The notes beneath the pieces were generated by a model, which did no database searches, was not told the origin of the DNA, and saw only the letters and a program-made list of their open reading frames with translations. From Bacillota bacterium (GTDB taxonomy: Bacteria > Bacillota > Clostridia > Lachnospirales > Anaerotignaceae): a DNA stretch of 44,402 nt. The stretch covers positions 1 through 44,402 of the forward strand of contig JAFWDD010000031.1 in NCBI GenBank assembly GCA_017534115.1, given 5' to 3'. Position 1 is the stretch's first letter. Each line of letters starts with the position of its first letter. The translations under genes were made by a program, and so were the position numbers. Of the stretch, positions 15,107 to 24,353 are shown piece by piece.

Positions 15107-17469
15107 AGAAAACTGCTGTATGCGCAGCTATGGCTGCGTGCCTTGCCGTTGGCTCACTTGCGGGATGCGGTGCGAAGGACGGAGCGGGAAAGGCTGACAA
15201 ATCCGGAGCAAACAGCGCGGAATCTTCCGTAACGAGCTCAAAATATGCTTACAAACCGGAATTTATAGACCTTAAAGATGAAAAGATAAACGGTATTTCC
15301 GGATTTTGCAATTTCGGCGACGAGGTTATATTCGTAGGCGATAAGATCATCGGACAGAAAACAGAATATGCCGGCACAGAGAATGAATACACATACGATG
15401 AAACAGCGCCGGAAATTTACAAATTTGATATTAATTCCAAAGAAATCACAGATATGGCTCCCTTTAACGCCGTTAAAGTGCCCGACGGAATGGAAGGCAG
15501 CAGCTATATAAGCAATATGTTCAAGGGCTAAGGCGATACATTCTGGACATACGAATACTTATATACATATTCATACGACTTTCCTCCCGGAGTTGACGAA
15601 AACAGCGAAAACGCGTGGGAATACTATGTTGAAGGCGAAAATGTGTCATATTTAAGACAGTTCGACAAAGAAGGAAACGAGCTGAAATCAATAGATACCT
15701 CCGCGGCAGGCTTTGAAGGCACAGTTGAATCCATTGAGATGGACTCCAAGGGCAACGTTTATATGTCAGGCTGGGAAGACGGAATTAAGGTTCTCGACCC
15801 GGACGGAAATGTTAAAGCCGAGATTCCTGCAGAAGACAGAAGAGATTCATCATTATCCAAAATTGGTCCCGATAAAATCGGCGTAACAAGCTATTCCGAG
15901 GATTATACAAATAGAACTCTCAATATAATCGATCCCGAAACAGGAAGCTTTGGAGAAAAAATCGAACTGCCTTCCAACGCATACACCGTATTCCAGGGTT
16001 TCGGGGATTACGATTACTGCTATTACTATAACGGAAAGATTTACGGACACAAAAACGGAGCGGAAGAAGAAAAGGTTCTTGACTGGTTCGATTACGACAT
16101 CAATTCCGAGAATGTAATGAAATACACGTTCCTGGATAACGGCAACATTATCGCTTATTCATCCGAATGGGACGAAAGTTCTCAGGAATCCGTTGATTCC
16201 ATTATACTTATGAACTCTGTTGACGCGGCTGATGTTGTCCAGAAGGAAGAAATCGTTCTGGCAAGCCTTTACGGCGACTATCAGGTTAAAGATCTGGCTC
16301 TCAAGTTCAACAGAACCAGCGACAAATACCGTATTGTAATGAAAGATTACTCCGAGTTCAACAAAGACGGAGATTATTCGCTGGGACTTACAAAACTTAA
16401 CACGGAAATTATCTCCGGACAGGTTCCCGATATTTTAGTAACATCTGAGCTTCCCATGCAGATGTATGCCGCAAAGGGACTTCTTGTTGATCTTTGGGAT
16501 TATATTGACAAAGACTCTGAAATCAGCCGTTCCGATCTTATGGAGCATATTTTCGACGTTATGTCCACAGACGGAAAGCTTTATCAGGTGGCAAGCAACT
16601 TCGGAATCATTTCAGCTAAGGCAAATAAGGACATATGGGGAGAAGAAACAGCTTCTATCCACAATCTTACTGAAAAAGCAAAGGACCTTCCCGAAGAAAC
16701 AAAGCTTTTCAACGAATATATGACAAGAGACGAAATCGTCAACTTCGTAATTTATATGAATATGGGAGAACTGGTAGACTGGAACACAGGCGAATGTCAT
16801 TTTGATTCACCCGAATTTGTTGAAATGCTTGAATTCGCCAAATCCTTCCCTGAAGAGGTTGACTGGGATAACTATGAATATAAGGACGAAAACAATCTTT
16901 TATTAACAGGAAAACAGCTTCTTACACTGGCGTCTGTTTATGATACAAGCGATTTCATTCAGTCTGAGGCTGCAATGGGCGGAAAAACTGTATATGTGGG
17001 AACTCCCGGTTTGTCAAAAGGCATAACAGGCATATATCCCGGAACAGGTCTTGCCATTACAACATCCTGCAAAAACAAAGACGCTGCATGGGAATTTGTA
17101 CGCACTCTTCTGACAGAGGATTACCAGAAGAATAACACATGGTCTCTTCCCACAAACAAAAATGTATTCGATGACAAGATCAAAGAGGCGATGACGGAAG
17201 AAATTGACGCGGACGGAAACAGAGTTGCCAAATCCTTCTACTATGACGGCAGCGACAACGAGATTGCAGTTTACGCAATGACTCAGGAACAGGTTGATAA
17301 ATTAATGGATTTAATCAATTCCGTAGATTCAGTTATAGAATTTGACAATTCCATGCAGGATATCATATCAGATGAACTCAACGGCTTCTTCAATGGAGAG
17401 ATTTCGGCGGAAGAAACCGCAAAACATATTCAGAGTAGAGTAAATCTCTATGTTTCAGAACAGAAATAA
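15100..17469 (+). pseudogene. Propeller-fused family 1 solute-binding lipoprotein, interrupted by an in-frame TAA
   Basis: A 790-codon frame with a single in-frame TAA at 15529-15531 (codon 144). On both sides the same frame is open and reads as one protein: MFKG, stop, GDTFWTYEYLYTYSYDFPPG. The first part has a lipoprotein signal (SLAGC). Residues up to about 400 contain repeated beta-propeller-like strands (SKGNVYMSGWEDGIKVLDPDGNV). The rest is a family 1 extracellular sugar-binding protein (QVKDLALKFNRTSDKYRI, GQVPDILVTSELPMQMYAAKGLLVDL, KDAAWEFVRTLL). It heads an ABC transporter operon. The second half could restart at GTG 15643 but would lack a signal peptide. Either a nonsense mutation, a sequencing error, or readthrough; the downstream frame is otherwise undamaged. 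Confidence 0.85.
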
Positions 17470-17490
17470 TTGACGTAAGGAACGATAGTT

Positions 17491-18417
17491 ATGAAGCTTA
17501 TTAATAAGAAGGGGAGCTCCGTGAGCCGGAGCTCCCATAATAAAAAGCTTTTTCATAAACCGGGCAGAGATTTTCTCACAAGCCTCGGATTTACGGGTCC
17601 GGGCTTTGCGGGAGTGCTCATATTCTTCATAGCTCCTTTTGCTGTGGTAGTCTATTATTCATTTACAAGGGGAGTTCTGGACCACACATTTACGGGAATG
17701 CAGAATTACTCAAATGTAGTGCATAATTCCGCATTTCAGCTGGCCATGAGAAACACATTTAAGTTTACAATAGCGGCAGTACCGCTTGCGGTGGTGCTTT
17801 CGCTGTTTCTGGCCCTTTTGCTGGAGCAGAAAATGTTCGGCAAAAGCCAGTGGAGGACTTTTTTCTTAAGCCCGATTATGGTGCCCATAGCCTCCACGAT
17901 TCTTGTATGGCAGGTCCTTTTCCACAGCGGCGGAGTTATAAATGATTTCATTGCCATATTCGGAGTGGATAAAATTGACTGGCTGAAGTCGGAATACTGC
18001 CTTGTGGTAATCGTAATTCTGTTTTTATGGAAAAATCTGGGATACAACATGATTTTGTTTATGGCAGCGCTGAACAACATACCTAAAACTCTTTTGGAGG
18101 CGGCGGATGTTGAGGGAGCCTCGGCTATACACAAATTTGTGCATATAAAGCTGAGATACCTGTCGCCCACAATTCTGTTCGTGGCCATACTTTCCATAAT
18201 AAACTCATTTAAGGTATTCAGGGAGATTTATCTCCTTTCCGGGGACTATCCCTATGACGGGCTTTATATGCTGCAGCATTTCATGAACAATATGTTCAGG
18301 ACTCTGGATTATCAGAGGCTTTCCGCGGCGGCAGTCATACTTGCACTTATAATGATAGGAATAATAGCTCTTCTGTTTGTGGTTGAAAATAAATTCGGAA
18401 AGGATATTGAAGGCTGA
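17491..18417 (+). CDS. Sugar-type ABC transporter permease (MalF-like)
   Basis: One of two membrane permeases of a carbohydrate-type (CUT1) importer. It has 308 residues with six predicted helices, the first around GFTGPGFAGVLIFFIAPFAVVVYYSF. The permease-ATPase EAA loop is EAADVEGAS at 203-211, followed by IKLRYLSPTILFV. The N-terminus is basic and Ser-rich. It starts 21 bp after the binding-protein gene and overlaps the next permease by one base (TGATG). The transported compound cannot be inferred; the type suggests an oligosaccharide or glycerol-phosphate-like solute, but the neighbours are atypical. Confidence 0.92.
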   Translation: MKLINKKGSSVSRSSHNKKLFHKPGRDFLTSLGFTGPGFAGVLIFFIAPFAVVVYYSFTRGVLDHTFTGMQNYSNVVHNSAFQLAMRNTFKFTIAAVPLAVVLSLFLALLLEQKMFGKSQWRTFFLSPIMVPIASTILVWQVLFHSGGVINDFIAIFGVDKIDWLKSEYCLVVIVILFLWKNLGYNMILFMAALNNIPKTLLEAADVEGASAIHKFVHIKLRYLSPTILFVAILSIINSFKVFREIYLLSGDYPYDGLYMLQHFMNNMFRTLDYQRLSAAAVILALIMIGIIALLFVVENKFGKDIEG

Positions 18418-19295
18418 TGAGAAAAAAACTTATAAAGAAAATTTCATTTACGGTCATAGCCGGAATATTCGCCATAATGTTTATTCTGCCCACAGTCCTG
18501 ACCATAACCAATTCGTTTATGACGCAGACGGAGATAACTGCCAATTACGGAAAGATTTTCTCCAATGTAAAGGAAAAGAAAAGCTATATTTCCGATAAAA
18601 TAAACCTGAAATTTATACCGGACAAGGTCAGCGGGTCACAGTATTCCTCCGTGCTTTTCAAAAGTCCGGATTATCTTTTCAAATTCTGGAATTCGGTGAT
18701 TCTGGTGGTGCCCATAGTAATTCTTCAGGTCAGCTTTGCCTGCCTGTCGGCTTACGGTTTTACCCGATGGCGAGGGCGAGTCCGGGACATTATATTCTTT
18801 TCGTACGTTATATTGATGTTAATGCCATATCAGGTAACGCTGGTTCCCAACTTTCTCGTAAGCGAATGGCTGGGAATTCTTAACACCCGATGGGCAATAA
18901 TCTTTCCGGGAATGTTCACTCCCTTTTCCGTATTTTTGATTACGAAATTCATGAGGAGGATTCCCAAATCACTTATAGAATCGGCCAAGCTTGACGGTTC
19001 AAGCGAATGGCAGATATTCAAAAACATTTGCCTGCCCCAGTGTAAAGGCGCGATTTTCTCTACGGCTATGCTGGTTTTCGTGGACTACTGGAACATGGTG
19101 GAGCAGCCCGTAATTCTGCTTCCCGATGCGGCCAAACAGCCTCTTTCGGTGTACCTGTCAGTCATAAACTCCGGAGAAATAGGCATTGCCTTCGCTGTGG
19201 CGGTAATATACATGATACCCTGCTTGCTGCTCTTCCTTTACGGCGAGGAATATCTTGCTGAAGGAATAGCGTATTCAGGTTCGGTAAAAGGATAA
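18417..19295 (+). CDS. Sugar-type ABC transporter permease (MalG-like)
   Basis: Partner permease of the MalF-like protein, 292 residues. The first helix is FTVIAGIFAIMFILPTVLTITNSF, followed by an external loop of about 60 residues that is longer than usual. The EAA loop is ESAKLDGSS at 188-196 with IFKNICLPQCKGAIF after it. The start codon shares its A with the previous stop. It ends 11 bp before the HlyD-type gene, so the adaptor is part of the same transcript. Confidence 0.92.
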   Translation: MRKKLIKKISFTVIAGIFAIMFILPTVLTITNSFMTQTEITANYGKIFSNVKEKKSYISDKINLKFIPDKVSGSQYSSVLFKSPDYLFKFWNSVILVVPIVILQVSFACLSAYGFTRWRGRVRDIIFFSYVILMLMPYQVTLVPNFLVSEWLGILNTRWAIIFPGMFTPFSVFLITKFMRRIPKSLIESAKLDGSSEWQIFKNICLPQCKGAIFSTAMLVFVDYWNMVEQPVILLPDAAKQPLSVYLSVINSGEIGIAFAVAVIYMIPCLLLFLYGEEYLAEGIAYSGSVKG

Positions 19296-19306
19296 GAGGT
19301 GCGGCA

Positions 19307-21268
19307 ATGGAAAATGAAACCAGCAAAAAACGTGAATTAATAAAAACAGCGGCAATCGTATTTTTGATAATACTCCTTGTGCTTACGTTTTTTTCGAATA
19401 CAATAAGAAACAGATCTCTTCCCGAGGTATCCTCTCAGTATGTAAAGGGAGGAACCATAAACGCCAAGATCAGAGGAAGCGGGACCGTAAGCGCCAACGA
19501 AGCCTACGAGGTTACAATCAACCAGACAAGAAAGGTAAGATCTGTTCTTGTAAAAGTCGGCGACGAGGTAAATGTGGGAGACGTCCTTTTTATACTTGAG
19601 GAATCTGAAAGCGACGAATTGAGAGATGCGCAGGACGCTCTTCTGCAGAAGGAGGCAAGCTACCAGAAAAGTCTCATAGCCTCGGCAAATGAAAGCGCCA
19701 AGGTTAATCATGACGTTAAAAAAGCAAGAGATGAGTATGAATCGGCCAAGTCCATTCTGGCTATATACAGCGACAAGGATTACAATACGATCCTCAGAGA
19801 GGAAAGCGAAGCCCAGGCAAGGCTTAAAACTCTTGAAAACGAATATGACAGAGCTGTATCCGAATGGGAGAGAGCAAAAGGCGAAACGGAATACGTGGAT
19901 GCCGTAGAAGATGAAAATACATATAAATCGGAGCTTAAGGCTCTTAAAAAGGATAAGGAATCCTATGAAGACGAAATAGAAGACTTAAGAGACGGCAAAG
20001 GTGATTCCTACGAATCAACAAACAGAAAAATCACCGACAAGGAAAACGATTTAAGCGATGCCCAGAATGCTTATGCCAGAGATATGGAGGTCTACGGCAA
20101 AGGATACAACAGGATCCGCAATCTTGCCGGCGGAAGCGAAGCCATGATGGCGGCTCTTGCGGCAGACAGAGCCAGCCTTGAAAGCAAGCTGGATCCCGAT
20201 GAGGATGTTGATTATATCATAGAATCCTATCATGTTATAAAAGACGATAAGGATAAAATATCCGATCTTGAGAAGGATATAAAAGACCTTAAAGATACTA
20301 AAAAGGACAAAGATACAGATAACTCCACTGCTATTAAAAACGCTCAGAGAAAGCTTGATAGAGTGGAAGCGGAAATAGAAGAAAAAGAAGCTAAGCTCAA
20401 GGAAGCGACAGCCAAAAGAGAAGCTCTTGAGGGCAATGTAAAGGCTCTTGAATCCAGAAAAGACAGAGCGAAAGACGCGGTAGACGCTCAGAAGATGGAA
20501 GTGGACAAGCTCTCGTCAGCAAAAACAGCGGCAGAGTCTGTTAAAACAGCTCAGATTAATCTGGAGGATCTTCTTTTCCAGCAAAGTCTCGGCTCTGCGG
20601 ATAATGTGGATATCCAGACTGCAAGAGCGGAAATAGCAAGAGACAGAGACAGACTGAACGAGCTTCTGGAAAATGCCGATGAGGCAGAAGTAAAGGCGAA
20701 TGTCTCCGGTATAATCGAATCCATAGAAGCGACGGCAGGAAAGAACATAGGAGCGGATACTGCTATGGCGACAATAAATGTTGCCGACAGAGGCTATACT
20801 CTTAAGATACCTGTAACCAACGAACAGGCCAAATCCGTTAAGATTGGCGAGCCTGCGGAGATAACGGATTATCTGTGGGGCAGCGAAATAAAGGCTGTTC
20901 TTGATAAAATCGAGTCAGACCCTCAGAATCCCGGAAAAGGCAAACTCCTTGTGTTCAATGTAACGGGAGATGTGGAGCTGAATATGAAACTTAATCTGGC
21001 AATAGGCCAGAAAACCGCCGCTTATGAGGCTCTTGTGCCCAACAGCGCGGTAAGAAGCGATACAAACGGAAGCTTTGTATATGTTGTAACGGCAAAGAGC
21101 AGTCCTCTCGGCAACAGATACATCGCATCCAGAGCGGATATAAAGGTTCTTGCCTCCGACGACAAATATACTGCTGTCAGCGGAGTTGGAACGGGAGACG
21201 TGGTAATTACCGCATCGGCGAAACCTATCGAAGCGGGTATGCAGGTAAGATTGGTGGATAATGACTGA
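19307..21268 (+). CDS. HlyD/RND-type membrane fusion (adaptor) protein with very long coiled coil
   Basis: A 653-residue envelope protein anchored by one N-terminal helix (residues 11-31). A first half-lipoyl segment (NEAYEVTINQTRKVRSVLVKVGDEVNVGDVLFIL, 64-97) leads into a charged coiled coil from about 103 to 455, much longer than in MacA-type adaptors. The second half-lipoyl part (ADEAEVKANVSGIIESIEATAGKNI) and beta-barrel domains follow. Such proteins normally bridge an exporter to the cell exterior. Here it sits between the MalG-like gene and a MacB-like ectodomain gene. Its stop overlaps the next ATG by one base. No FtsX-type exporter is present in the window. Confidence 0.88.
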   Translation: MENETSKKRELIKTAAIVFLIILLVLTFFSNTIRNRSLPEVSSQYVKGGTINAKIRGSGTVSANEAYEVTINQTRKVRSVLVKVGDEVNVGDVLFILEESESDELRDAQDALLQKEASYQKSLIASANESAKVNHDVKKARDEYESAKSILAIYSDKDYNTILREESEAQARLKTLENEYDRAVSEWERAKGETEYVDAVEDENTYKSELKALKKDKESYEDEIEDLRDGKGDSYESTNRKITDKENDLSDAQNAYARDMEVYGKGYNRIRNLAGGSEAMMAALAADRASLESKLDPDEDVDYIIESYHVIKDDKDKISDLEKDIKDLKDTKKDKDTDNSTAIKNAQRKLDRVEAEIEEKEAKLKEATAKREALEGNVKALESRKDRAKDAVDAQKMEVDKLSSAKTAAESVKTAQINLEDLLFQQSLGSADNVDIQTARAEIARDRDRLNELLENADEAEVKANVSGIIESIEATAGKNIGADTAMATINVADRGYTLKIPVTNEQAKSVKIGEPAEITDYLWGSEIKAVLDKIESDPQNPGKGKLLVFNVTGDVELNMKLNLAIGQKTAAYEALVPNSAVRSDTNGSFVYVVTAKSSPLGNRYIASRADIKVLASDDKYTAVSGVGTGDVVITASAKPIEAGMQVRLVDND

Positions 21269-22323
21269 TGAAGAAACTGGCTTTAAAACTGAAACCCTAT
21301 GTATGGATAAGCCTTGCGTGTATTGTGGCTTTCTGCATATGCTTGGGACTTTTCATAAATGTGCTGTCTGCGGTGGGAAGCCTTAACGCGGCCAAAGTCT
21401 GGGCCGGAAACAGTGAGATGCAGTTTGCCCAGCTTGCGGTATTCTTTCCCGAGGACAATAAGATGGAAGAGGGCGATCTGGCGTCGTTTTTCAGAACTGT
21501 TGAGGAAAAGCTTGCGGAAGCCTCCGTGGAAGCGGAAGAGGGACATATCCTTTATAATTATGCGGTGAGCGGTTCCGGAAAGGTTACTGTCAACGGCGAA
21601 AAGGGCAATCAGTCCGTCACAGCCATAGGTGTCGGCGGAGATTTCTTCCTGTTTCATCCCCTTAAGCTTGTTTCCGGAAGTTATATCTCCAAGGACGATT
21701 TTATGGAAGACAGAATCGTTCTGGACAGAGAAATGGCATGGTCCCTTTTCGGCGGAATAAACGTTGAAGGTATGGAAGTGACCATAGAAGATGAAAGGTT
21801 CAGGGTTGCCGGAGTGGTGGAAAGAGAAGACGATTTTGCCACAAAAAAGGCATATAACGACGGTCCCGGGCTTTTCATGAGCTATTCCGCGTTTAACAGG
21901 CTCACAGAAGGAAAAATCTCCTGTCTGGAAGTGGTTATGCCCGATGTAATCAGCGGATTTGCGGTGAAAATAGCAGAGGATACATTTGCTGACAGAAACG
22001 CTGAGGTAATAGAAAACAGCAAAAGATACAGCCCATCAAGAATCATGGGGCTGACAGGCAGTTTCGGCGAAAGGTCCATACAGAAAAACGGAATTGTGTA
22101 CCCCTACTGGGAAAACGCCGTCCGTGTGACGGAAAATTATCTCAGTGTGCTTTTTGTGCTCATGATCATATTCGGAGCCTTTCCTGTTGTGACAGGCATA
22201 GTGGTATTAACGAGATTCCTTTCGGCCAAAATCAAATATCTGAAGGAAACTGTGCCTGCAAGGATCGAAGAGCGCATAGAGGAGAAAAAAGAGGAAAATT
22301 ACAGGAAAACAGGTGGTCAATAA
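21268..22323 (+). CDS. MacB-like periplasmic-core-domain membrane protein without FtsX core
   Basis: A 351-residue protein with helix 1 at about 12-34 (WISLACIVAFCICLGLFINVL), an ectodomain of about 250 residues, helix 2 at about 287-312 and a charged cytoplasmic tail (ARIEERIEEKKEENYRKTGG). The ectodomain resembles the MacB periplasmic core domain: AIGVGGDFFLFHPLKLVSGSYISKDD, RIVLDREMAWSLFGG and FRVAGVVERE. A complete MacB/FtsX permease has four helices; only the first and second are seen here. It is exactly adjacent to the ATPase gene (TAA then ATG). Probably an accessory of the hybrid transporter rather than a permease itself. Confidence 0.75.
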   Translation: MKKLALKLKPYVWISLACIVAFCICLGLFINVLSAVGSLNAAKVWAGNSEMQFAQLAVFFPEDNKMEEGDLASFFRTVEEKLAEASVEAEEGHILYNYAVSGSGKVTVNGEKGNQSVTAIGVGGDFFLFHPLKLVSGSYISKDDFMEDRIVLDREMAWSLFGGINVEGMEVTIEDERFRVAGVVEREDDFATKKAYNDGPGLFMSYSAFNRLTEGKISCLEVVMPDVISGFAVKIAEDTFADRNAEVIENSKRYSPSRIMGLTGSFGERSIQKNGIVYPYWENAVRVTENYLSVLFVLMIIFGAFPVVTGIVVLTRFLSAKIKYLKETVPARIEERIEEKKEENYRKTGGQ

Positions 22324-23619
22324 ATGGCAGAGGTTATATTGAAAAATGTAAAAAAAGTGTATGAAGACAGCGGGGTACTTGCCCTTTCGGACTTCAACAT
22401 AAATATAAGGGACAAGGAGTTTGTGGTTCTCGTTGGTCCTTCGGGATGCGGAAAATCCACTACACTGCGCATGATTGCCGGTCTGGACGAGATTACGGAA
22501 GGCTCCATATACATAGACGGAGTCCTTGTAAACAAAGTGCCTCCCAAAGACAGGGATATTGCCATGGTTTTCCAGGATTACGCTCTTTATCCTCATATGA
22601 CCGTTTATGACAATATAGCCTACGGCCTGAAGCTGAGAAAGTATCCCAAGCGGGTCATAGATGAAAAGGTGCGCGAGGCGGCGAAGATCCTTGATATTGA
22701 AGACCTTCTCAAAAGAAAGCCCAAGGCTCTTTCCGGCGGTCAGAGACAGAGGGTAGCCATAGGCCGCGCCATTGTCAGGACCCCAAAGGTTTTCCTCATG
22801 GACGAGCCTTTATCCAATCTGGACGCCAAGCTGAGAAACCAGATGCGGGCGGAAATACTGAAGCTCCGCAAGAAAATGCAGACGACCTTTGTGTATGTTA
22901 CCCACGACCAGACGGAAGCCATGACTTTGGGTGACAGAATCGTTATACTGAAGGACGGCATAACCCAGCAGATAGGCGCTCCCAAAGAGGTTTTCTCCAA
23001 TCCGGCAAACATATTCGTGGCAGGCTTCATAGGAACGCCTCAGATGAACTTTTTCAAAGGCAGACTGGTTAAGCGGGACAGATACTATATTGCCACAATG
23101 GACAGGGAAATCGCTCTTTCCGATGAAAGACAGGCTTTTTTGCGGGGAAAAAACACTCCGCCTCAGGATATAACCATAGGCGTGCGTCCGGAACACATGA
23201 ATGTTTCCAAAAGCGAAACCTATTCCGGCGGAACAATAGATGTTGTGGAAATGATGGGCTCCAGCATATACATTCACTTTAATTTTATGGGGAATTCCGC
23301 AATAGCTCTTGCGAGAGACAAGGATGTGGATCTGAGTGAATTTAAAGCGGGAAACAAAGTCCTTTTCGATTTTAACGAGGAAAATATCCATATATTTGAT
23401 GAGGAAGGCCTGAATCTGGAGTATGAGCTCCACGAGGAAGAATTCCTGCCTGAAATAGATAATACAGAAGAGAAAAATGAAGAAGAAACCGAAGAAAATC
23501 CCAATCCGAAAGAAACTTTCGAAGATGAAGAAGCGCGGTACAAAAAATCCGGCGAAAAGGAAAAACACAGCTTTATAGACTATATTATGAGTAAAAAGAA
23601 TCCGCCTAAGGACGAGTAG
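22324..23619 (+). CDS. MsmX/UgpC/MalK-type ABC ATPase with acidic C-terminal extension
   Basis: ATPase of the CUT1 sugar importer family, 431 residues. Walker A GPSGCGKST (38-46), signature LSGGQRQR (136-143), Walker B VFLMDEP (156-162) and switch His194 are intact. A TOBE-like regulatory region ends near 360. Residues 361-431 form an acidic, Glu-rich extension (NTEEKNEEETEENPNPKETF) ending in a basic stretch (SFIDYIMSKKNPPKDE), which standard MsmX (about 365 residues) lacks. It directly follows the MacB-like gene and presumably powers the MalF/MalG pair. Confidence 0.93.
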   Translation: MAEVILKNVKKVYEDSGVLALSDFNINIRDKEFVVLVGPSGCGKSTTLRMIAGLDEITEGSIYIDGVLVNKVPPKDRDIAMVFQDYALYPHMTVYDNIAYGLKLRKYPKRVIDEKVREAAKILDIEDLLKRKPKALSGGQRQRVAIGRAIVRTPKVFLMDEPLSNLDAKLRNQMRAEILKLRKKMQTTFVYVTHDQTEAMTLGDRIVILKDGITQQIGAPKEVFSNPANIFVAGFIGTPQMNFFKGRLVKRDRYYIATMDREIALSDERQAFLRGKNTPPQDITIGVRPEHMNVSKSETYSGGTIDVVEMMGSSIYIHFNFMGNSAIALARDKDVDLSEFKAGNKVLFDFNEENIHIFDEEGLNLEYELHEEEFLPEIDNTEEKNEEETEENPNPKETFEDEEARYKKSGEKEKHSFIDYIMSKKNPPKDE

Positions 23620-23642
23620 TTTTTAAGAAGGAGTGGCACATC

Positions 23643-24194
23643 ATGGGTATTTTCGGTAAATTCCGCAAAAAATCCGAACCTAAGCCGACAATTTACATAA
23701 CCATGGGCAAATGGGCCGGCGAGCCCGTTGAATGGCAGGTACTCTGCGCGAGAAACGGCAGAGCCATGGTCCTCACTAAGATGGTCATAGCCGCAATGCC
23801 CTTCAATAAGGAAACTTTCAATGGAAACAAATGGGAAACCAGCGACCTTCGATGGTGGCTGAACAATCCTTTCAGGAACGCGGTCTTTTCCGAGGACGAA
23901 ACCATTAAGATTCAGGGCGAGCTTTTCTGCCTCAGCATAGAAGAGGCGGAAAAATTTCTGCCTTCGGAAGAACAGCGAATCTGCTGTCCCACGAAATTTG
24001 CCAGAACCAAGGATCTGGCAGGAGACGAAGGCTGTCCCTTCTGGTGGCTCAGAAGCCCGGGAGATAATGAGAACGAAGCGGCCGTTATAGACAGCGAAGG
24101 CTCTGTTTTGGACGGATGGGGAGTGAAATCTCCTCTCATAGGCGTGCGTCCGGCCATGTGGATAGACTGGGACGGGGAAGACTATATTCTGTAA
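23643..24194 (+). CDS. DUF6273-like domain protein
   Basis: A 183-residue protein with basic N-terminus (MGIFGKFRKKSEPKP) and no signal peptide. Blocks WQVLCARNGRAMVLTK, WETSDLRWWLNN, GCPFWWLRSPG and IGVRPAMWIDWDGE are those of the DUF6273 family, a fold related to formylglycine-generating-enzyme-type sulfatase-modifying domains, here without recognisable catalytic residues. Function is unknown. It starts 23 bp after the ATPase gene with AAGGAGTG upstream, so it is part of the transport operon. Confidence 0.75.
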   Translation: MGIFGKFRKKSEPKPTIYITMGKWAGEPVEWQVLCARNGRAMVLTKMVIAAMPFNKETFNGNKWETSDLRWWLNNPFRNAVFSEDETIKIQGELFCLSIEEAEKFLPSEEQRICCPTKFARTKDLAGDEGCPFWWLRSPGDNENEAAVIDSEGSVLDGWGVKSPLIGVRPAMWIDWDGEDYIL

Positions 24195-24266
24195 GTGCGT
24201 ACCACTTTATATGTGGTTTGGGCCGATTTTTGAATCAAATGTGGTATTGAATAAGAAAACGAATTG

Positions 24267-24303
24267 CATTTTTTGGGATTTAAACCCACTTTGCCCAAAA
24301 TGC
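24267..24303 (+). repeat. Inverted repeat between the transport operon and the secreted-protein gene
   Basis: GCATTTTTTGGG pairs with CCCAAAATGC across a 16-base loop. No T tract follows, so it is not a standard terminator; it may be an operator or a partial terminator. The surrounding gap 24195-24353 holds nothing else recognisable. Confidence 0.4.
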
Positions 24304-24353
24304 GCTTAACATATGTATTGAATGGAAAATAAAGGATTAAAGAGGTGATTTGT

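Noticed and set aside
15529..15531. TAA recoded as a sense codon genome-wide
   Set aside because: TAA ends many intact genes here (for example metN, hydE, potA-region genes and sbcC), so the code is standard at TAA.
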